A stretch of DNA of 33,690 bases from Zetaproteobacteria bacterium (GCA_021545645.1 JAJRWP010000046.1:1-33690); one strand, 5' to 3'. Shown: positions 1-8,297, counted from the first letter of the stretch. A program made the numbers and translations. Notes: generated by a model not told the origin, from the sequence alone.

Positions 1-99
1 ACGGATGAAACCATCTATCCAGAACGGCGTGGCTGGGACACTGAAACGTTTACCGTCATCCGACACCATCATGAGGCAGCAACACACCATCTGCGCTGA
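1..99 (+). CDS. possible C-terminal end of an upstream protein (truncated by window)
   Basis: Frame 1 is open from the first base and reads 32 residues to a TGA at 97-99. The peptide begins TDETIYPERRGW and ends in a His-rich tail (RHHHEAATHHLR). I do not recognise it. It sits upstream of yacG in the same direction, so it could be the end of a gene in the same transcription unit. A 32-codon open stretch can occur by chance, so support is weak. Between 100 and 262 I see no convincing gene or terminator. Confidence 0.3.
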   Translation, partial: TDETIYPERRGWDTETFTVIRHHHEAATHHLR

Positions 100-262
100 C
101 CTCGGAGACAACCATGAACCCGGACAAGACATTAGGAATTTGCTGCCCTATACGAGTTCACTTACCATGCGCCAACAGGATGGATCAGGAATTGTGCTTT
201 GTTTTTGTTAAAAGAACCGTTCGATTCCCTTCACCCGCTCCAAATTATAAGTGTAGGTAAAT

Positions 263-445
263 ATGGATAAAAATAAGACCCGACCCTGCCCTGTTTGCCG
301 CAAAGCGGTGTCGCAGGACATGCCCGATGCCCCCTTTTGCAGCCGTCGCTGTCGGCAAATCGATCTTGGTCGTTGGGCCGCTGGCGATTACCGCGTCGAA
401 GGCGAATCGGCGATGCCGTGGGAACTGGAAAACGATGAAGACTGA
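263..445 (+). CDS. yacG: DNA gyrase inhibitor YacG, zinc-ribbon protein
   Basis: A 60-residue protein with the full YacG signature. Four cysteines are arranged C9-X2-C12-X13-C26-X3-C30, followed by the conserved segment FCSRRCRQIDLGRWAAGDY, and the tail is acidic. Characterised YacG proteins bind one zinc and inhibit DNA gyrase by contacting GyrB and blocking DNA binding. Length is normal for the family. The start ATG at 263 fits the family N-terminus. Its last 11 nt overlap the start of the maf gene, which suggests translational coupling. The Shine-Dalgarno sequence is poor (GTAGG, about 5 nt upstream). Confidence 0.95.
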   Translation: MDKNKTRPCPVCRKAVSQDMPDAPFCSRRCRQIDLGRWAAGDYRVEGESAMPWELENDED

Positions 446-1010
446 CACACATCTGATTCTCGCCTCAACATCACCTTACCGGAAAGCACTACTGGACCGT
501 TTACGCCTTCCTTTTACGGTTTGCGACCCTGATTTCGGGGAAGCAGCGCCGGGAAGCATGCCGCCTGCCGATCTGATTCGGCACAATACCCTCGGCAAAG
601 CAGGTGCGGTTTCGGCACTGCATCCGCATGCAACGGTTATCGCCGCCGATCAGCTTGCCGTGTGCGGCGACATTGTACTCGGCAAACCCGGAAATCATGC
701 CGCAGCCTGCGCGCAATTGGCGATGCTTTCGGGAAAATCCGTGGATTTTATGACCGGCGTCGCCCTGTATTGCGGCGATGAAAACCATTACGCAAGCGTC
801 CCGTTCCGCGTTTATTTCCGTGATTTAAGCGATAGCGAAATTGATGTCTACCTGCGCACCGAACGCCCCTACGGTTGCGCCGGCAGTTTCAAGGCCGAAG
901 CCTTCGGTATCGTCTTATTCGAACGCATGTGCGGCGACGACCCGACGGCATTGATGGGCCTGCCGCTGATTACGCTGGCAGGTTGGTTGAAACCGCTACA
1001 AACAGCTTAA
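435..1010 (+). CDS. yceF: Maf-family nucleotide pyrophosphatase, YceF type (7-methyl-GTP pyrophosphatase)
   Basis: A 191-residue Maf protein. The N-terminal motif LILASTSPYRKALL (residues 7-20) is the substrate and metal site. D72 in AADQLAV corresponds to the catalytic base. The C-terminal part (GCAGSFKAEAFGIVLFER, then GLPLITL) matches the YceF subgroup, which hydrolyses m7GTP, rather than the dTTP/UTP-specific YhdE subgroup. I chose the ATG at 435 because it places LILAS at its usual position; the frame stays open upstream, but only as a shadow of yacG. The gene overlaps yacG by 11 nt. Its TAA at 1008-1010 interlocks with the convergent nth stop at 1007-1009. House-cleaning of modified nucleotides is the family role; specificity here is inferred. 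Confidence 0.92.
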   Translation: MKTDTHLILASTSPYRKALLDRLRLPFTVCDPDFGEAAPGSMPPADLIRHNTLGKAGAVSALHPHATVIAADQLAVCGDIVLGKPGNHAAACAQLAMLSGKSVDFMTGVALYCGDENHYASVPFRVYFRDLSDSEIDVYLRTERPYGCAGSFKAEAFGIVLFERMCGDDPTALMGLPLITLAGWLKPLQTA

Positions 1011-1645
1011 CACGCGCTGTTTTTCTCCGCCCACAGACATTCGTCATAAATCGGGCATAAGTGACATTTGGGCTTGCGGGCGGTGCAGATGTATCGACCA
1101 TGCAACACCAGCCAGTGATGCGCATGTTCCATGAATTTTTTCGGAATTACCTTTACCAGCCCTTTTTCCACAGCCAGCGGTGTTTTACCGGGGGCCAGTC
1201 CTGTGCGGTTGCCGACACGAAAAATATGCGTATCGACAGCAATCGTTGGCTTGCCGAACAACACATTAAGCACCACATTCGCTGTTTTGCGGCCAACGCC
1301 CGGCAGCCGCTCCAGCGCTTCGCGTGTGTCCGGCACAAGGCCGTCATGTTCGTGAACTAAAATCGCGCAAGTCTTGATGATATTTTTCGCTTTGCTGTTG
1401 TACAGACCGATGGACGAAATATACTGCTTTAGCCCATCTTCACCGAGATCAAGAATCGCTTGCGCCGTATTGGCCACCGGATACAACTTGGCGGTTGCCT
1501 TGTTCACACCGACATCGGTGGCTTGCGCGGACAGAATCACCGCCAGCAGCAATTCGAGATCGGAGGTGTAATTTAGTTCGGTAACCGGCTGCGGATTGTC
1601 CGTTTGTAATTTTGCAAACAAACGCGTGACACGCGCCCGCGACAT
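1007..1645 (-). CDS. nth: endonuclease III (DNA glycosylase/AP lyase)
   Basis: Base-excision repair enzyme that removes oxidised pyrimidines and nicks abasic sites. Counted from the ATG at 1645, the catalytic lysine in LPGVGRKTANV is residue 120 and the catalytic aspartate in AVDTHIFRV is residue 138, the same numbers as in E. coli Nth. The C-terminus has the C-X6-C-X2-C-X5-C [4Fe-4S] cluster motif. The whole protein reads very close to the E. coli enzyme. An in-frame GTG at 1663 would add six residues, but neither start has a good ribosome site; the residue numbering favours 1645. It is the last gene of an omp, pilP, nth run on the minus strand and ends tail-to-tail with maf. Confidence 0.96.
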   Translation of the reverse strand: MSRARVTRLFAKLQTDNPQPVTELNYTSDLELLLAVILSAQATDVGVNKATAKLYPVANTAQAILDLGEDGLKQYISSIGLYNSKAKNIIKTCAILVHEHDGLVPDTREALERLPGVGRKTANVVLNVLFGKPTIAVDTHIFRVGNRTGLAPGKTPLAVEKGLVKVIPKKFMEHAHHWLVLHGRYICTARKPKCHLCPIYDECLWAEKNSAC

Positions 1646-1676
1646 CGGTTTTGCAGCAATCACGCTTATTGCTGCA

Positions 1677-2213
1677 TTAATTGACTTCGTTCAGGGTCAA
1701 TGTGGCTTTGCGTTTGACCGCTTCGCCGGCAGGGCTGAGTACAGCTTCCACAATCAGCACATTTTTATCGCTAATCGACACCACACGACCGCTATCGCGG
1801 CCAAGATAACTGCCCTTGCGTATCACATAGCCTTTGCCCTCGCTATCCTCGACCATCGCCACATGCGACTTGCCCATTTTCATAATCGCCACCAGTTTCA
1901 GTGCCGCTAAATCGAAATTTTCCAACGGCTCGCGCGTGCGTTGCGAATTTCTAACGCGTATTTTTTCTTTTTTCATGCGGTTATTCCGCTCAATAACCGC
2001 CAAATAGGATTCAAAGGGATCGCGCAACGACGCAATATCCACCTGCGGCGCTTTAATGCGATGCGATGCGACGGAAGTCGGCGCTTTGCCTTTGGCATGT
2101 TCGAGCTTTGCCTTGGCTGGCGATGCCGCCGATTCGGCGGCTGTTGCCAATGGCGTGTGAATAAAGCTCGCGGCCATAAACATGAGCAACATTGCTGTCA
2201 GCTTGTATGTCAT
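1677..2213 (-). CDS. PilP-like periplasmic protein
   Basis: A 178-residue exported protein. Residues 1-25 form a Sec signal (MTYKLTAMLLMFMAAS, cleavage probably after TATA or ATA). A charged, basic region follows, then a C-terminal domain of about 75 residues with the PilP pattern: LRDPFESY, REPLENFDLAALKLVAIM, GYVIRKGSYLGRDSGRV and a closing ATLTLNEV. PilP is an inner-membrane lipoprotein of the type IV pilus alignment complex. Here I see no lipobox cysteine, and no pilMNOQ neighbours. The start at 2213 has a strong ribosome site (GGAGGTGGT). The frame is open further upstream, without a signal or ribosome site. Homology to PilP is fairly clear; a pilus role at this locus is uncertain. Confidence 0.75.
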   Translation of the reverse strand: MTYKLTAMLLMFMAASFIHTPLATAAESAASPAKAKLEHAKGKAPTSVASHRIKAPQVDIASLRDPFESYLAVIERNNRMKKEKIRVRNSQRTREPLENFDLAALKLVAIMKMGKSHVAMVEDSEGKGYVIRKGSYLGRDSGRVVSISDKNVLIVEAVLSPAGEAVKRKATLTLNEVN

Positions 2214-2326
2214 ACCACCTCCGGCAGGCAAGTTTGCGAGCTCGCACCGCCCATTCACTTGCTGTTCTGCATCATGCTGAGGCAGAAAAAAGCACACGTC
2301 AAATATTTCGCAGCGCAAAGACGGTA

Positions 2327-3091
2327 TCAAAAGCGGATAAAGCCGCCGATAAACGGCCCGGAAATGGAACTATCCAGCAATATGCCGGAACGATCCAACT
2401 TCAAATCAATCAAACGGTAACCGGCATAAACACCCAAACCCGGCAACGGTGAAAATTCGAGCTGCAGCTCGGTATCGAGGAAATAATTTCCGGCATAACC
2501 AAGATAACCGACACGTCCGTTCAGGCCCAAAAGGTCGGAAATAGCGACACGCCCACGCGCCCCGAGGGTCGGAATAGGCAGGGTGGTCGTTATTGACTGG
2601 CTAAGCCCTGTACTCCGGTTCTGCAATGTTGAAGTAACATGCACGGTTTTCACCGCCGCCTCCACGCCGAGCTGCATGCGTGCCGGAAGATCGTCTATAT
2701 TCAACACATAATAAGTGAGCGACGCATCGAACACATCCGCCTTTAGATTGGCATGCACATTATCGCCAGCGGCATAATTCTGGCCGTTGAATGCAACGCC
2801 AGAGACTAAAATGCCATCAGCGCTAAAATCGAGCGGAAAATAATTCAGTGCAATGCGGAAATCGCCCATTTGCAAGGCTGCTTCAAGGGTTTCCCGATTG
2901 CTGCGTGAGAATTGCATGGTCGAATCGAAATGAATCGGCGTACCCGCCAGCCCACCTGCCGCTGCAGCGAAATGACCGCGCGCATCCAGACTCATATAGC
3001 CGCTTTTCAGCATTACAGTCTCATCGGCAAAAGCGGGAAGGGCCGCCAGCATCAACATGCTATAAAACATCCAGCGCAATAATAAAAACAT
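2327..3091 (-). CDS. outer-membrane beta-barrel protein, probably TIGR04219 family
   Basis: A 254-residue protein with a Sec signal (cleavage likely after LPAFA, residue ~22). Alternating-hydrophobic strands ending in aromatics follow, and it closes with GPFIGGFIRF, where the terminal phenylalanine is the beta-barrel assembly signal. The segments GVEAAVKTV, GLGVYAGYRLIDLKL and the overall size recall the TIGR04219 outer-membrane family, whose function is unknown. The ATG at 3091 has a strong AAGGAGGTG site four bases upstream. It heads a minus-strand run with the pilP-like gene (113-nt gap) and nth. The 121-nt region 3092-3212 is shared with the divergent hyuA. Confidence 0.7.
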   Translation of the reverse strand: MFLLLRWMFYSMLMLAALPAFADETVMLKSGYMSLDARGHFAAAAGGLAGTPIHFDSTMQFSRSNRETLEAALQMGDFRIALNYFPLDFSADGILVSGVAFNGQNYAAGDNVHANLKADVFDASLTYYVLNIDDLPARMQLGVEAAVKTVHVTSTLQNRSTGLSQSITTTLPIPTLGARGRVAISDLLGLNGRVGYLGYAGNYFLDTELQLEFSPLPGLGVYAGYRLIDLKLDRSGILLDSSISGPFIGGFIRF

Positions 3092-3212
3092 ATGCACCTC
3101 CTTATCTTTGCCCTCCCGCCCCTTAATGCCGCACTCTGCACATCCCGCAAGGGTTTTCGCGGTGAGCAAAATCACAACTGCTTTAAGGCCGCGAAATCGT
3201 TATATTCGGCAC

Positions 3213-5183
3213 ATGTTGCTGGGCATTGATAGTGGCGGAACCTTTACCGACTTTGTCGTTTGCGACGGCGAGAACGTGCGTTTGCACAAAGAACTGTCCA
3301 CACCGCACGACCCTTCCGAGGCGATTCTGCGCGGCATTGAAGTGTTGGGGCTTGCGCCCGCATCGCTGCATCTGGTGCATGGCTCAACGGTTGCCACCAA
3401 CGCCGTGCTGGAACGAAAAGGCGTAAAAACACTGTTTGTAAGCAATCACGGCTTAGAAGACTTGCTGAGCATCGGACGGCAAACGCGCCGTGAATTGTAC
3501 AATCTTTGCCCGCCGCAAACACCGGCATGGACACAGCCCGACGATTGTTTCGCACTAAGCGGACGTATTGATGCCGAAGGCAAATGCATCGCACTACCCA
3601 CGGCACAAAATCTGCAGGCCTTGCGAAAAAAGGCCGAGGCATACCAAGCGGTTGCCGTATGCACGTTATTTTCCTTTCTCAACCCGGCGCAGGAAAAAAT
3701 GGCTGCCGAAATACTTCCCGAACATGTGTTTGCATCGTTATCGCACCGGGTTTTGCCCGAATATCGTGAATACGAACGCGCCTCGACCACCTTCCTCAAT
3801 GCCTATGTCGGGCCGTTGGTGCAGCGCTATTTACGCCGACTGGCAAAAAAACTATCTCCGCGCCATTTGTTCGTGATGCATTCGACCGGCGGGGTGATGG
3901 ATGTCGAGCAGGCCGGAAATAACGCCGTGCGTATGATTCTCTCCGGTCCAGCTGGCGGTCTGGTCGCCGCTACGGAAATTGGCCGCCAACTGAAGCGGAA
4001 GCGATTGCTCAGCTTCGATATGGGTGGAACCAGCACCGATGTGGCGCTGCTCGATGGACAAGCACACATCACCGTCGAAGGTCATATCGCCGACATGCCG
4101 GTTGCCGTACCGATGCTGGATATGCATACCATCGGGGCCGGTGGCGGCTCGATTGCTTGGCAGGATGCTGCCGGTTTATTGCGTGTCGGCCCGCAATCGG
4201 CCGGTGCACAACCCGGACCCGCCTGCTATGCGCGCGGCGGCGACAAAGTCACCGTCACCGATGCCAATGTCGTGCTGGGGCGTATTCCGCCGACGGCCAA
4301 ACTGGCTGGGAACCTGCCGCTCGATGTGCGCCGGGCGCAGCAAGTCATCGGCGAATTGGCGCAATGTTTCGGCTTGTCCGATGAAGCCATGGCGCTGGGC
4401 ATCATTCGCATTGCCGAGGAAAGCATGGCGGCGGCTTTGCGTGTTGTTTCGGTGCAACGCGGCTTCGATCCGGCTGAATTTTCTCTGCTTTGTTTCGGTG
4501 GCGGCGGCGGTTTGCATGCCTGCGCCCTCGGCGAAGCACTTGGCGTGGAAAATGTGCTGCTGCCGGTGGGTAGCGGTGCTTTTTCGGCGATGGGCATGCT
4601 GATTGGCAAGCGGCAATGCGATTTGTCGCGCAGTCGCCGCCTGCTGTTGCAGCATGCCGATACGCCAAGCCAAGCCGCAGGTGTTTTTGCAGCCCTGGAA
4701 AATGATGCCAGACAACGCATGCCCGGCCTTGATCTGACATTGGAAAAAAGTGCAGACGTGCGCTATGTCGGGCAAGGCTTTCATCTGACCATCCCGTGGC
4801 AAAACGATATGGCCTTGCTGCACAGCGATTTTAGCGAACGTCATCAGCAAACCTATGGGCATACGCTGGATCGCCCGCTGGAAGTAATGACGCTGCGTCT
4901 AAGCGCATGCGCCGACAGCCAAAGCCTGCAATTGCCGGAACTGACAACAGCCACGTCGCCTGCCGAAGCCTGCGCCGAATCAATCGTCAGCGGCGTTGGC
5001 CAAGTGCCGCATTTTCGCCGCCAAAGCTTGCATCCGGGGCATGCGATTTGCGGCCCGGCACTGATTCTCGAAGACACCGCAACGCTGTGGCTGCCGCCGG
5101 ATTGGCAACTTGGCGTCTCAACATACGGGCATTTGCTGCTGTCACAGCAAAAAACAGGGCTTTCAGCGAGGAAAAACGCATGA
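3213..5183 (+). CDS. hydantoinase/oxoprolinase family protein, HyuA subunit
   Basis: A 656-residue HyuA-type subunit of the hydantoinase/5-oxoprolinase/acetone carboxylase superfamily, which uses ATP to open or carboxylate cyclic or keto substrates. It starts with the ASKHA phosphate loop GIDSGGTFTDFV. It then has GSTVATNAVLERKG, SGPAGGLVAATEIG, a second phosphate loop FDMGGTSTDVALL, TIGAGGGSIAW and FGGGGGLHACALGEALG. The start at 3213 places the phosphate loop at the N-terminus as in the family. I see no Shine-Dalgarno there, but TATATT lies at 3201-3206, so a leaderless message is possible. Its stop overlaps hyuB by 4 nt (ATGA). The substrate cannot be told from sequence. Confidence 0.9.
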   Translation: MLLGIDSGGTFTDFVVCDGENVRLHKELSTPHDPSEAILRGIEVLGLAPASLHLVHGSTVATNAVLERKGVKTLFVSNHGLEDLLSIGRQTRRELYNLCPPQTPAWTQPDDCFALSGRIDAEGKCIALPTAQNLQALRKKAEAYQAVAVCTLFSFLNPAQEKMAAEILPEHVFASLSHRVLPEYREYERASTTFLNAYVGPLVQRYLRRLAKKLSPRHLFVMHSTGGVMDVEQAGNNAVRMILSGPAGGLVAATEIGRQLKRKRLLSFDMGGTSTDVALLDGQAHITVEGHIADMPVAVPMLDMHTIGAGGGSIAWQDAAGLLRVGPQSAGAQPGPACYARGGDKVTVTDANVVLGRIPPTAKLAGNLPLDVRRAQQVIGELAQCFGLSDEAMALGIIRIAEESMAAALRVVSVQRGFDPAEFSLLCFGGGGGLHACALGEALGVENVLLPVGSGAFSAMGMLIGKRQCDLSRSRRLLLQHADTPSQAAGVFAALENDARQRMPGLDLTLEKSADVRYVGQGFHLTIPWQNDMALLHSDFSERHQQTYGHTLDRPLEVMTLRLSACADSQSLQLPELTTATSPAEACAESIVSGVGQVPHFRRQSLHPGHAICGPALILEDTATLWLPPDWQLGVSTYGHLLLSQQKTGLSARKNA

Positions 5184-6778
5184 ATGCCATCGAACTCAGC
5201 CTGTTTGCGCATCGCCTGAGTGCCGTTTGCGATGAAATGGGCGCGGTGCTCAAACGCACGGCGATTTCGCCGAATATCAGGGACCGCGAGGATTATTCTT
5301 GTGCGCTATTCGATGCCGATGGCGAATTGGTGGCACAAGCGGCGCATATTCCGGTTCACCTCGGTTCGATGGCTTATTGCATGCGCGATGTGGTGCGCCG
5401 AATCGACTGGCAGGACGGCGATGTGGCGGTATTTAACGACCCGTTTCTCGGCGGCACCCACCTGCCGGACATCACCGTGGTGCAACCCGTATTTTTCGAT
5501 GGTCAATGCATCGGCTTTGCCGCCAGCCGCGCGCATCATGCCGATGTCGGCGGCATCACCCCCGGTTCGATGGGTATTCACCGGCAACTGAGCGACGAAG
5601 GTGTGGTGATTTCTCCCGGCCTTTGGTGGCGCGCCGGTCGCGAAAAAACCGTTTTTTTACGCGAGTTTTTCACCCGCGTACGCAATCCCGACGAGCGCTT
5701 GGCCGATTTAAGCGCCCAGCGCGCCTGCTGCGCCTGCGGAGCCCGGCGTTTGCAGGCCATGCACGCCAGCCACGACTGCCGACATGCATTCAAGAGCCTG
5801 CTGGAAGTATCCGAAGCCTATGGACGCACGGCTATAGCGGCGATTGCCGATGGCGAATACCGTTTCGATGATATTTTGGAGGATGACGGATTGGCTAGCA
5901 CGCCGTTGAGCATAAATGTGACGATTCGCATCCAAGGCGACAATGCCAAGGTCGATTTTTCCGGCAGCGCAGCGCAATGCAGCGGGCCGCTTAATTGCCC
6001 GATGCCGGTGACTGCTGCCGCCGTGTTTTATGCTTTTCGCTGCCTAATGCCGCCGGAAACACCGCAAACTTCGGCTGTTTTCCGCTGTATCGAACTATCC
6101 GCGCCAAAGGGCTGCCTGCTCAATCCGCATGCGGGCGCGGCAGTGGCGGCGGGCAATGTCGAAACCAGTCAGCGCATTGTCGATGTGGTGCTGGGTGCAT
6201 TGGCCGAAGCGGCTCCCGAACGCATTCCGGCGGCAGCGCAAGGGACGATGAATAATGTAATTTTCGGCGGCATGTGCAACGAAGATTCAGGAAGCGATTC
6301 GAGAAAAACTGCTTGGGTATATTACGAAACACTGGCCGGTGGCATGGGCGCGCATGCGAATGGTGACGGACTTTCCGCCGTGCAATGCCATATGACCAAT
6401 ACACGCAACACCTCGATTGAAATGCTGGAAATGCATTATCCGTTGCGTATCACGGAATATGCTATTCGGCGCGGTTCCGGCGGCGGCGGGCAATATCGCG
6501 GCGGCGATGGTTTGTGCCGCGAATGGCAGGTGCTGGAAGACTGTCAGGTTTCACTGCTCAGCGAACGGCGAACAAGCGCCCCTTACGGGCTGAACGGCGG
6601 AAAACTCGGCGCAAGTGGGCGGAATTTACTGCTGCGTGACAGAAAAACGCATGTGCTTGCCGCCAAAACCACGCTAGATTTGAAAATCGGCGACCGCTTA
6701 CGCATCGAAACACCGGGCGGCGGCGGTTTTGGCCCGCCGGAAAAAGCAGAAAACATCGCAGGAGAAACAGAGACATGA
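5180..6778 (+). CDS. hydantoinase/oxoprolinase family protein, HyuB subunit
   Basis: A 532-residue partner of HyuA. Family motifs are present in order: RDREDYSCALFDADGELVAQ, HIPVHLGSM, DPFLGGTHLPDITVVQPVFF, AHHADVGGITPGSM, the glycine-rich GGMGAHANGDGLSA, RRGSGGGGQYRGGDGL, and a closing PGGGGFG. The upstream GAGGAAA is a good ribosome site, and the ATG at 5180 overlaps the hyuA stop. Its own stop overlaps the tsaD start by 4 nt, so hyuA-hyuB-tsaD is probably one translationally coupled message. Separate A and B chains are usual in bacteria, whereas eukaryotic 5-oxoprolinase fuses them. ATP-dependent amidohydrolase activity is likely; the substrate (5-oxoproline, hydantoin or other) is unknown. 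Confidence 0.9.
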   Translation: MNAIELSLFAHRLSAVCDEMGAVLKRTAISPNIRDREDYSCALFDADGELVAQAAHIPVHLGSMAYCMRDVVRRIDWQDGDVAVFNDPFLGGTHLPDITVVQPVFFDGQCIGFAASRAHHADVGGITPGSMGIHRQLSDEGVVISPGLWWRAGREKTVFLREFFTRVRNPDERLADLSAQRACCACGARRLQAMHASHDCRHAFKSLLEVSEAYGRTAIAAIADGEYRFDDILEDDGLASTPLSINVTIRIQGDNAKVDFSGSAAQCSGPLNCPMPVTAAAVFYAFRCLMPPETPQTSAVFRCIELSAPKGCLLNPHAGAAVAAGNVETSQRIVDVVLGALAEAAPERIPAAAQGTMNNVIFGGMCNEDSGSDSRKTAWVYYETLAGGMGAHANGDGLSAVQCHMTNTRNTSIEMLEMHYPLRITEYAIRRGSGGGGQYRGGDGLCREWQVLEDCQVSLLSERRTSAPYGLNGGKLGASGRNLLLRDRKTHVLAAKTTLDLKIGDRLRIETPGGGGFGPPEKAENIAGETET

Positions 6779-7794
6779 ACATCCTCGGCATTGAAACATC
6801 CTGCGATGAAACGGCAGCGGCAATCTGGCAAAGCACAGCCAATGGCGGGCATATTTTGGCCGAAAAAATCGCTTCGCAAATCGACATTCATGCACGTTTC
6901 GGCGGTGTTGTGCCGGAAATCGCTTCGCGCGAACATCTGACCACACTGCCGCCGCTGGTCGATAGCGTGTTGCAGGATGCGCAGCTTGATTGGTCGGCAA
7001 TCGATGCGCTTGCCGTTACCGCCGGGCCGGGATTGATGGGCGCGCTGCTTGTAGGCACGGCTTGGGCGCGCGCCGCAGCCTGCGTGCATAAAATTCCATT
7101 GATGCCGGTGCATCACATGGAAGGACATTTGCTGGCCCCCGGACTGGATGGCGAATTACCGCCGTTTCCGTTTATTACGCTGCTGGTTTCCGGTGGTCAC
7201 AGCATGCTGGTGCGCGTCGATGCTATCGGATGCTATACACAACTCGGGCAGACGATTGACGATGCCGCTGGTGAATGCTTCGATAAATCCGCGCGCTTGT
7301 TGGACATGCCCTATCCGGGCGGCCCGGCGATTGCACAACTGGCCGAGACTGGGAATGCGGCGCGCTTCCCCCTGCCGCGCCCGATGTTGAATAAAGATAA
7401 GCTGAATTTCAGTTTTTCCGGTTTAAAAACTGCGGTGATGTATGCAGTGCGCGGACTCAGCGATATGGATGATCAAACGCGCGCCGATATGGCGGCTTCG
7501 GTCGAAGCGGCAATTTGCGATGTACTGGTCGGTAAAAGCCTGCGTGCCTGCCGCCGTGAACATATCAAGCATCTGGTCATTGCCGGTGGGGTGGCCGCCA
7601 ATGGTTATTTGCGCCGTTTATTGGATGAAAAGGCGAATGCCGCACATATCAGCGTCCACATGCCGCGCCCGGAACATTGTACCGACAACGCCGCAATGAT
7701 TGCTTTTGCCGCCGCCCAGCGCTTGCAACGGGGCATCACACCACCCGAAGCTTGGGATGCCCGGCCACGCTGGCCGCTGGCCGAACTCGCATAA
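6775..7794 (+). CDS. tsaD: tRNA N6-threonylcarbamoyladenosine transferase TsaD
   Basis: A 339-residue, full-length TsaD (YgjD/Kae1), which transfers the threonylcarbamoyl group to A37 of ANN-decoding tRNAs together with TsaB and TsaE. Visible motifs are GIETSCDETAAAI, the iron-binding H114-M-E-G-H118, LVSGGHS, IDDAAGECFDKSARLL, SFSGLKTAV, VIAGGVAANGYLR and CTDNAAMIAFAA. Ribosome site CAGGAGAAACAGAG precedes the ATG at 6775, which lies inside the end of hyuB. No tsaB, tsaC or tsaE is in the window. The gene is essential in most bacteria, so the coupling to hyuAB is notable. It converges with a DUF1456 gene with 28 nt between and no evident terminator. Confidence 0.97.
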   Translation: MNILGIETSCDETAAAIWQSTANGGHILAEKIASQIDIHARFGGVVPEIASREHLTTLPPLVDSVLQDAQLDWSAIDALAVTAGPGLMGALLVGTAWARAAACVHKIPLMPVHHMEGHLLAPGLDGELPPFPFITLLVSGGHSMLVRVDAIGCYTQLGQTIDDAAGECFDKSARLLDMPYPGGPAIAQLAETGNAARFPLPRPMLNKDKLNFSFSGLKTAVMYAVRGLSDMDDQTRADMAASVEAAICDVLVGKSLRACRREHIKHLVIAGGVAANGYLRRLLDEKANAAHISVHMPRPEHCTDNAAMIAFAAAQRLQRGITPPEAWDARPRWPLAELA

Positions 7795-7822
7795 ACCAAG
7801 GATTGATTGATCGGCAACGCCC

Positions 7823-8152
7823 TTAAGCAACACCTTCGATTAGGCTGCGAATTTCTTCAATCGCATCGTGATTTTCGGCTTCGATCAGGCCGATAATATG
7901 GCTTTCGATGGTGCGCGGCAGCAGATTCGGTTCGTCCAGCGAGCCGCGCGAGTAAATGATAAAACCATTGAGAAAGCCTTCAAAATGCTCGTTGCAGAGT
8001 TTTTCGTAGTTTTTATTTTTCGGCCCGGCCATAAAGGCTTTGATCTGACTGCTGCTGAATTCAAAACCGCCCAGTGCAAAAACCTCTTTCATTTCGAAAT
8101 GCTTGAGATTGTTGGCGATGGCTATTTTTTTGAGGATATTGTTATTGGTCAT
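7823..8152 (-). CDS. DUF1456 family protein (YehS-like), single repeat
   Basis: A 109-residue protein matching the DUF1456/YehS family. It starts MTNNNILKKIAIANNLKHFE and contains FALGGFEFSSSQIKAFM and KNKNYEKLCNEHFEGFLNGF. E. coli YehS has two such repeats in about 156 residues. This protein has only one, closest to the second repeat, followed by a different acidic tail. Function of the family is unknown. TAAGG lies just before the ATG at 8152. It stands alone between tsaD (convergent) and deaD (divergent). Confidence 0.82.
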   Translation of the reverse strand: MTNNNILKKIAIANNLKHFEMKEVFALGGFEFSSSQIKAFMAGPKNKNYEKLCNEHFEGFLNGFIIYSRGSLDEPNLLPRTIESHIIGLIEAENHDAIEEIRSLIEGVA

Positions 8153-8207
8153 GGCCTTAGCCTAGCCAATCACAGGTAAGATGGCACGGCATACGCCCAG
8201 CTCGCCC

Positions 8208-8297
8208 TGCCAAGCATCCTGTTGACGCCTCAGCCTCGGCGCTTATTTCCCGCTATTTTCTAATGGTTTCTTAATGTGCAACAAGGCATGCTTGGCA
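8208..8297 (+). repeat. 10-bp inverted repeat in the deaD leader
   Basis: TGCCAAGCAT at 8208-8217 is the perfect reverse complement of ATGCTTGGCA at 8288-8297. The second arm ends 23 nt before the deaD start. If transcription begins before 8208, the two arms could close a long-range stem around a 70-nt loop. Cold-inducible DEAD-box genes often have long structured leaders, but I cannot place the promoter here. The remaining 8153-8320 sequence shows nothing else convincing. Confidence 0.4.

Noticed and set aside
5-211. 68-codon ORF at the window start
   Set aside because: No ribosome site or recognisable pattern, and the alternative frame from base 1 also reads open; composition does not favour it.
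114-260. 48-codon ORF (starts MNPDKTLGICC) ending just before yacG
   Set aside because: GGAG precedes its ATG and it ends three bases before yacG, so a leader peptide is conceivable. However the sequence is Cys/Pro/Arg-rich without structure, and I cannot support it as a gene.
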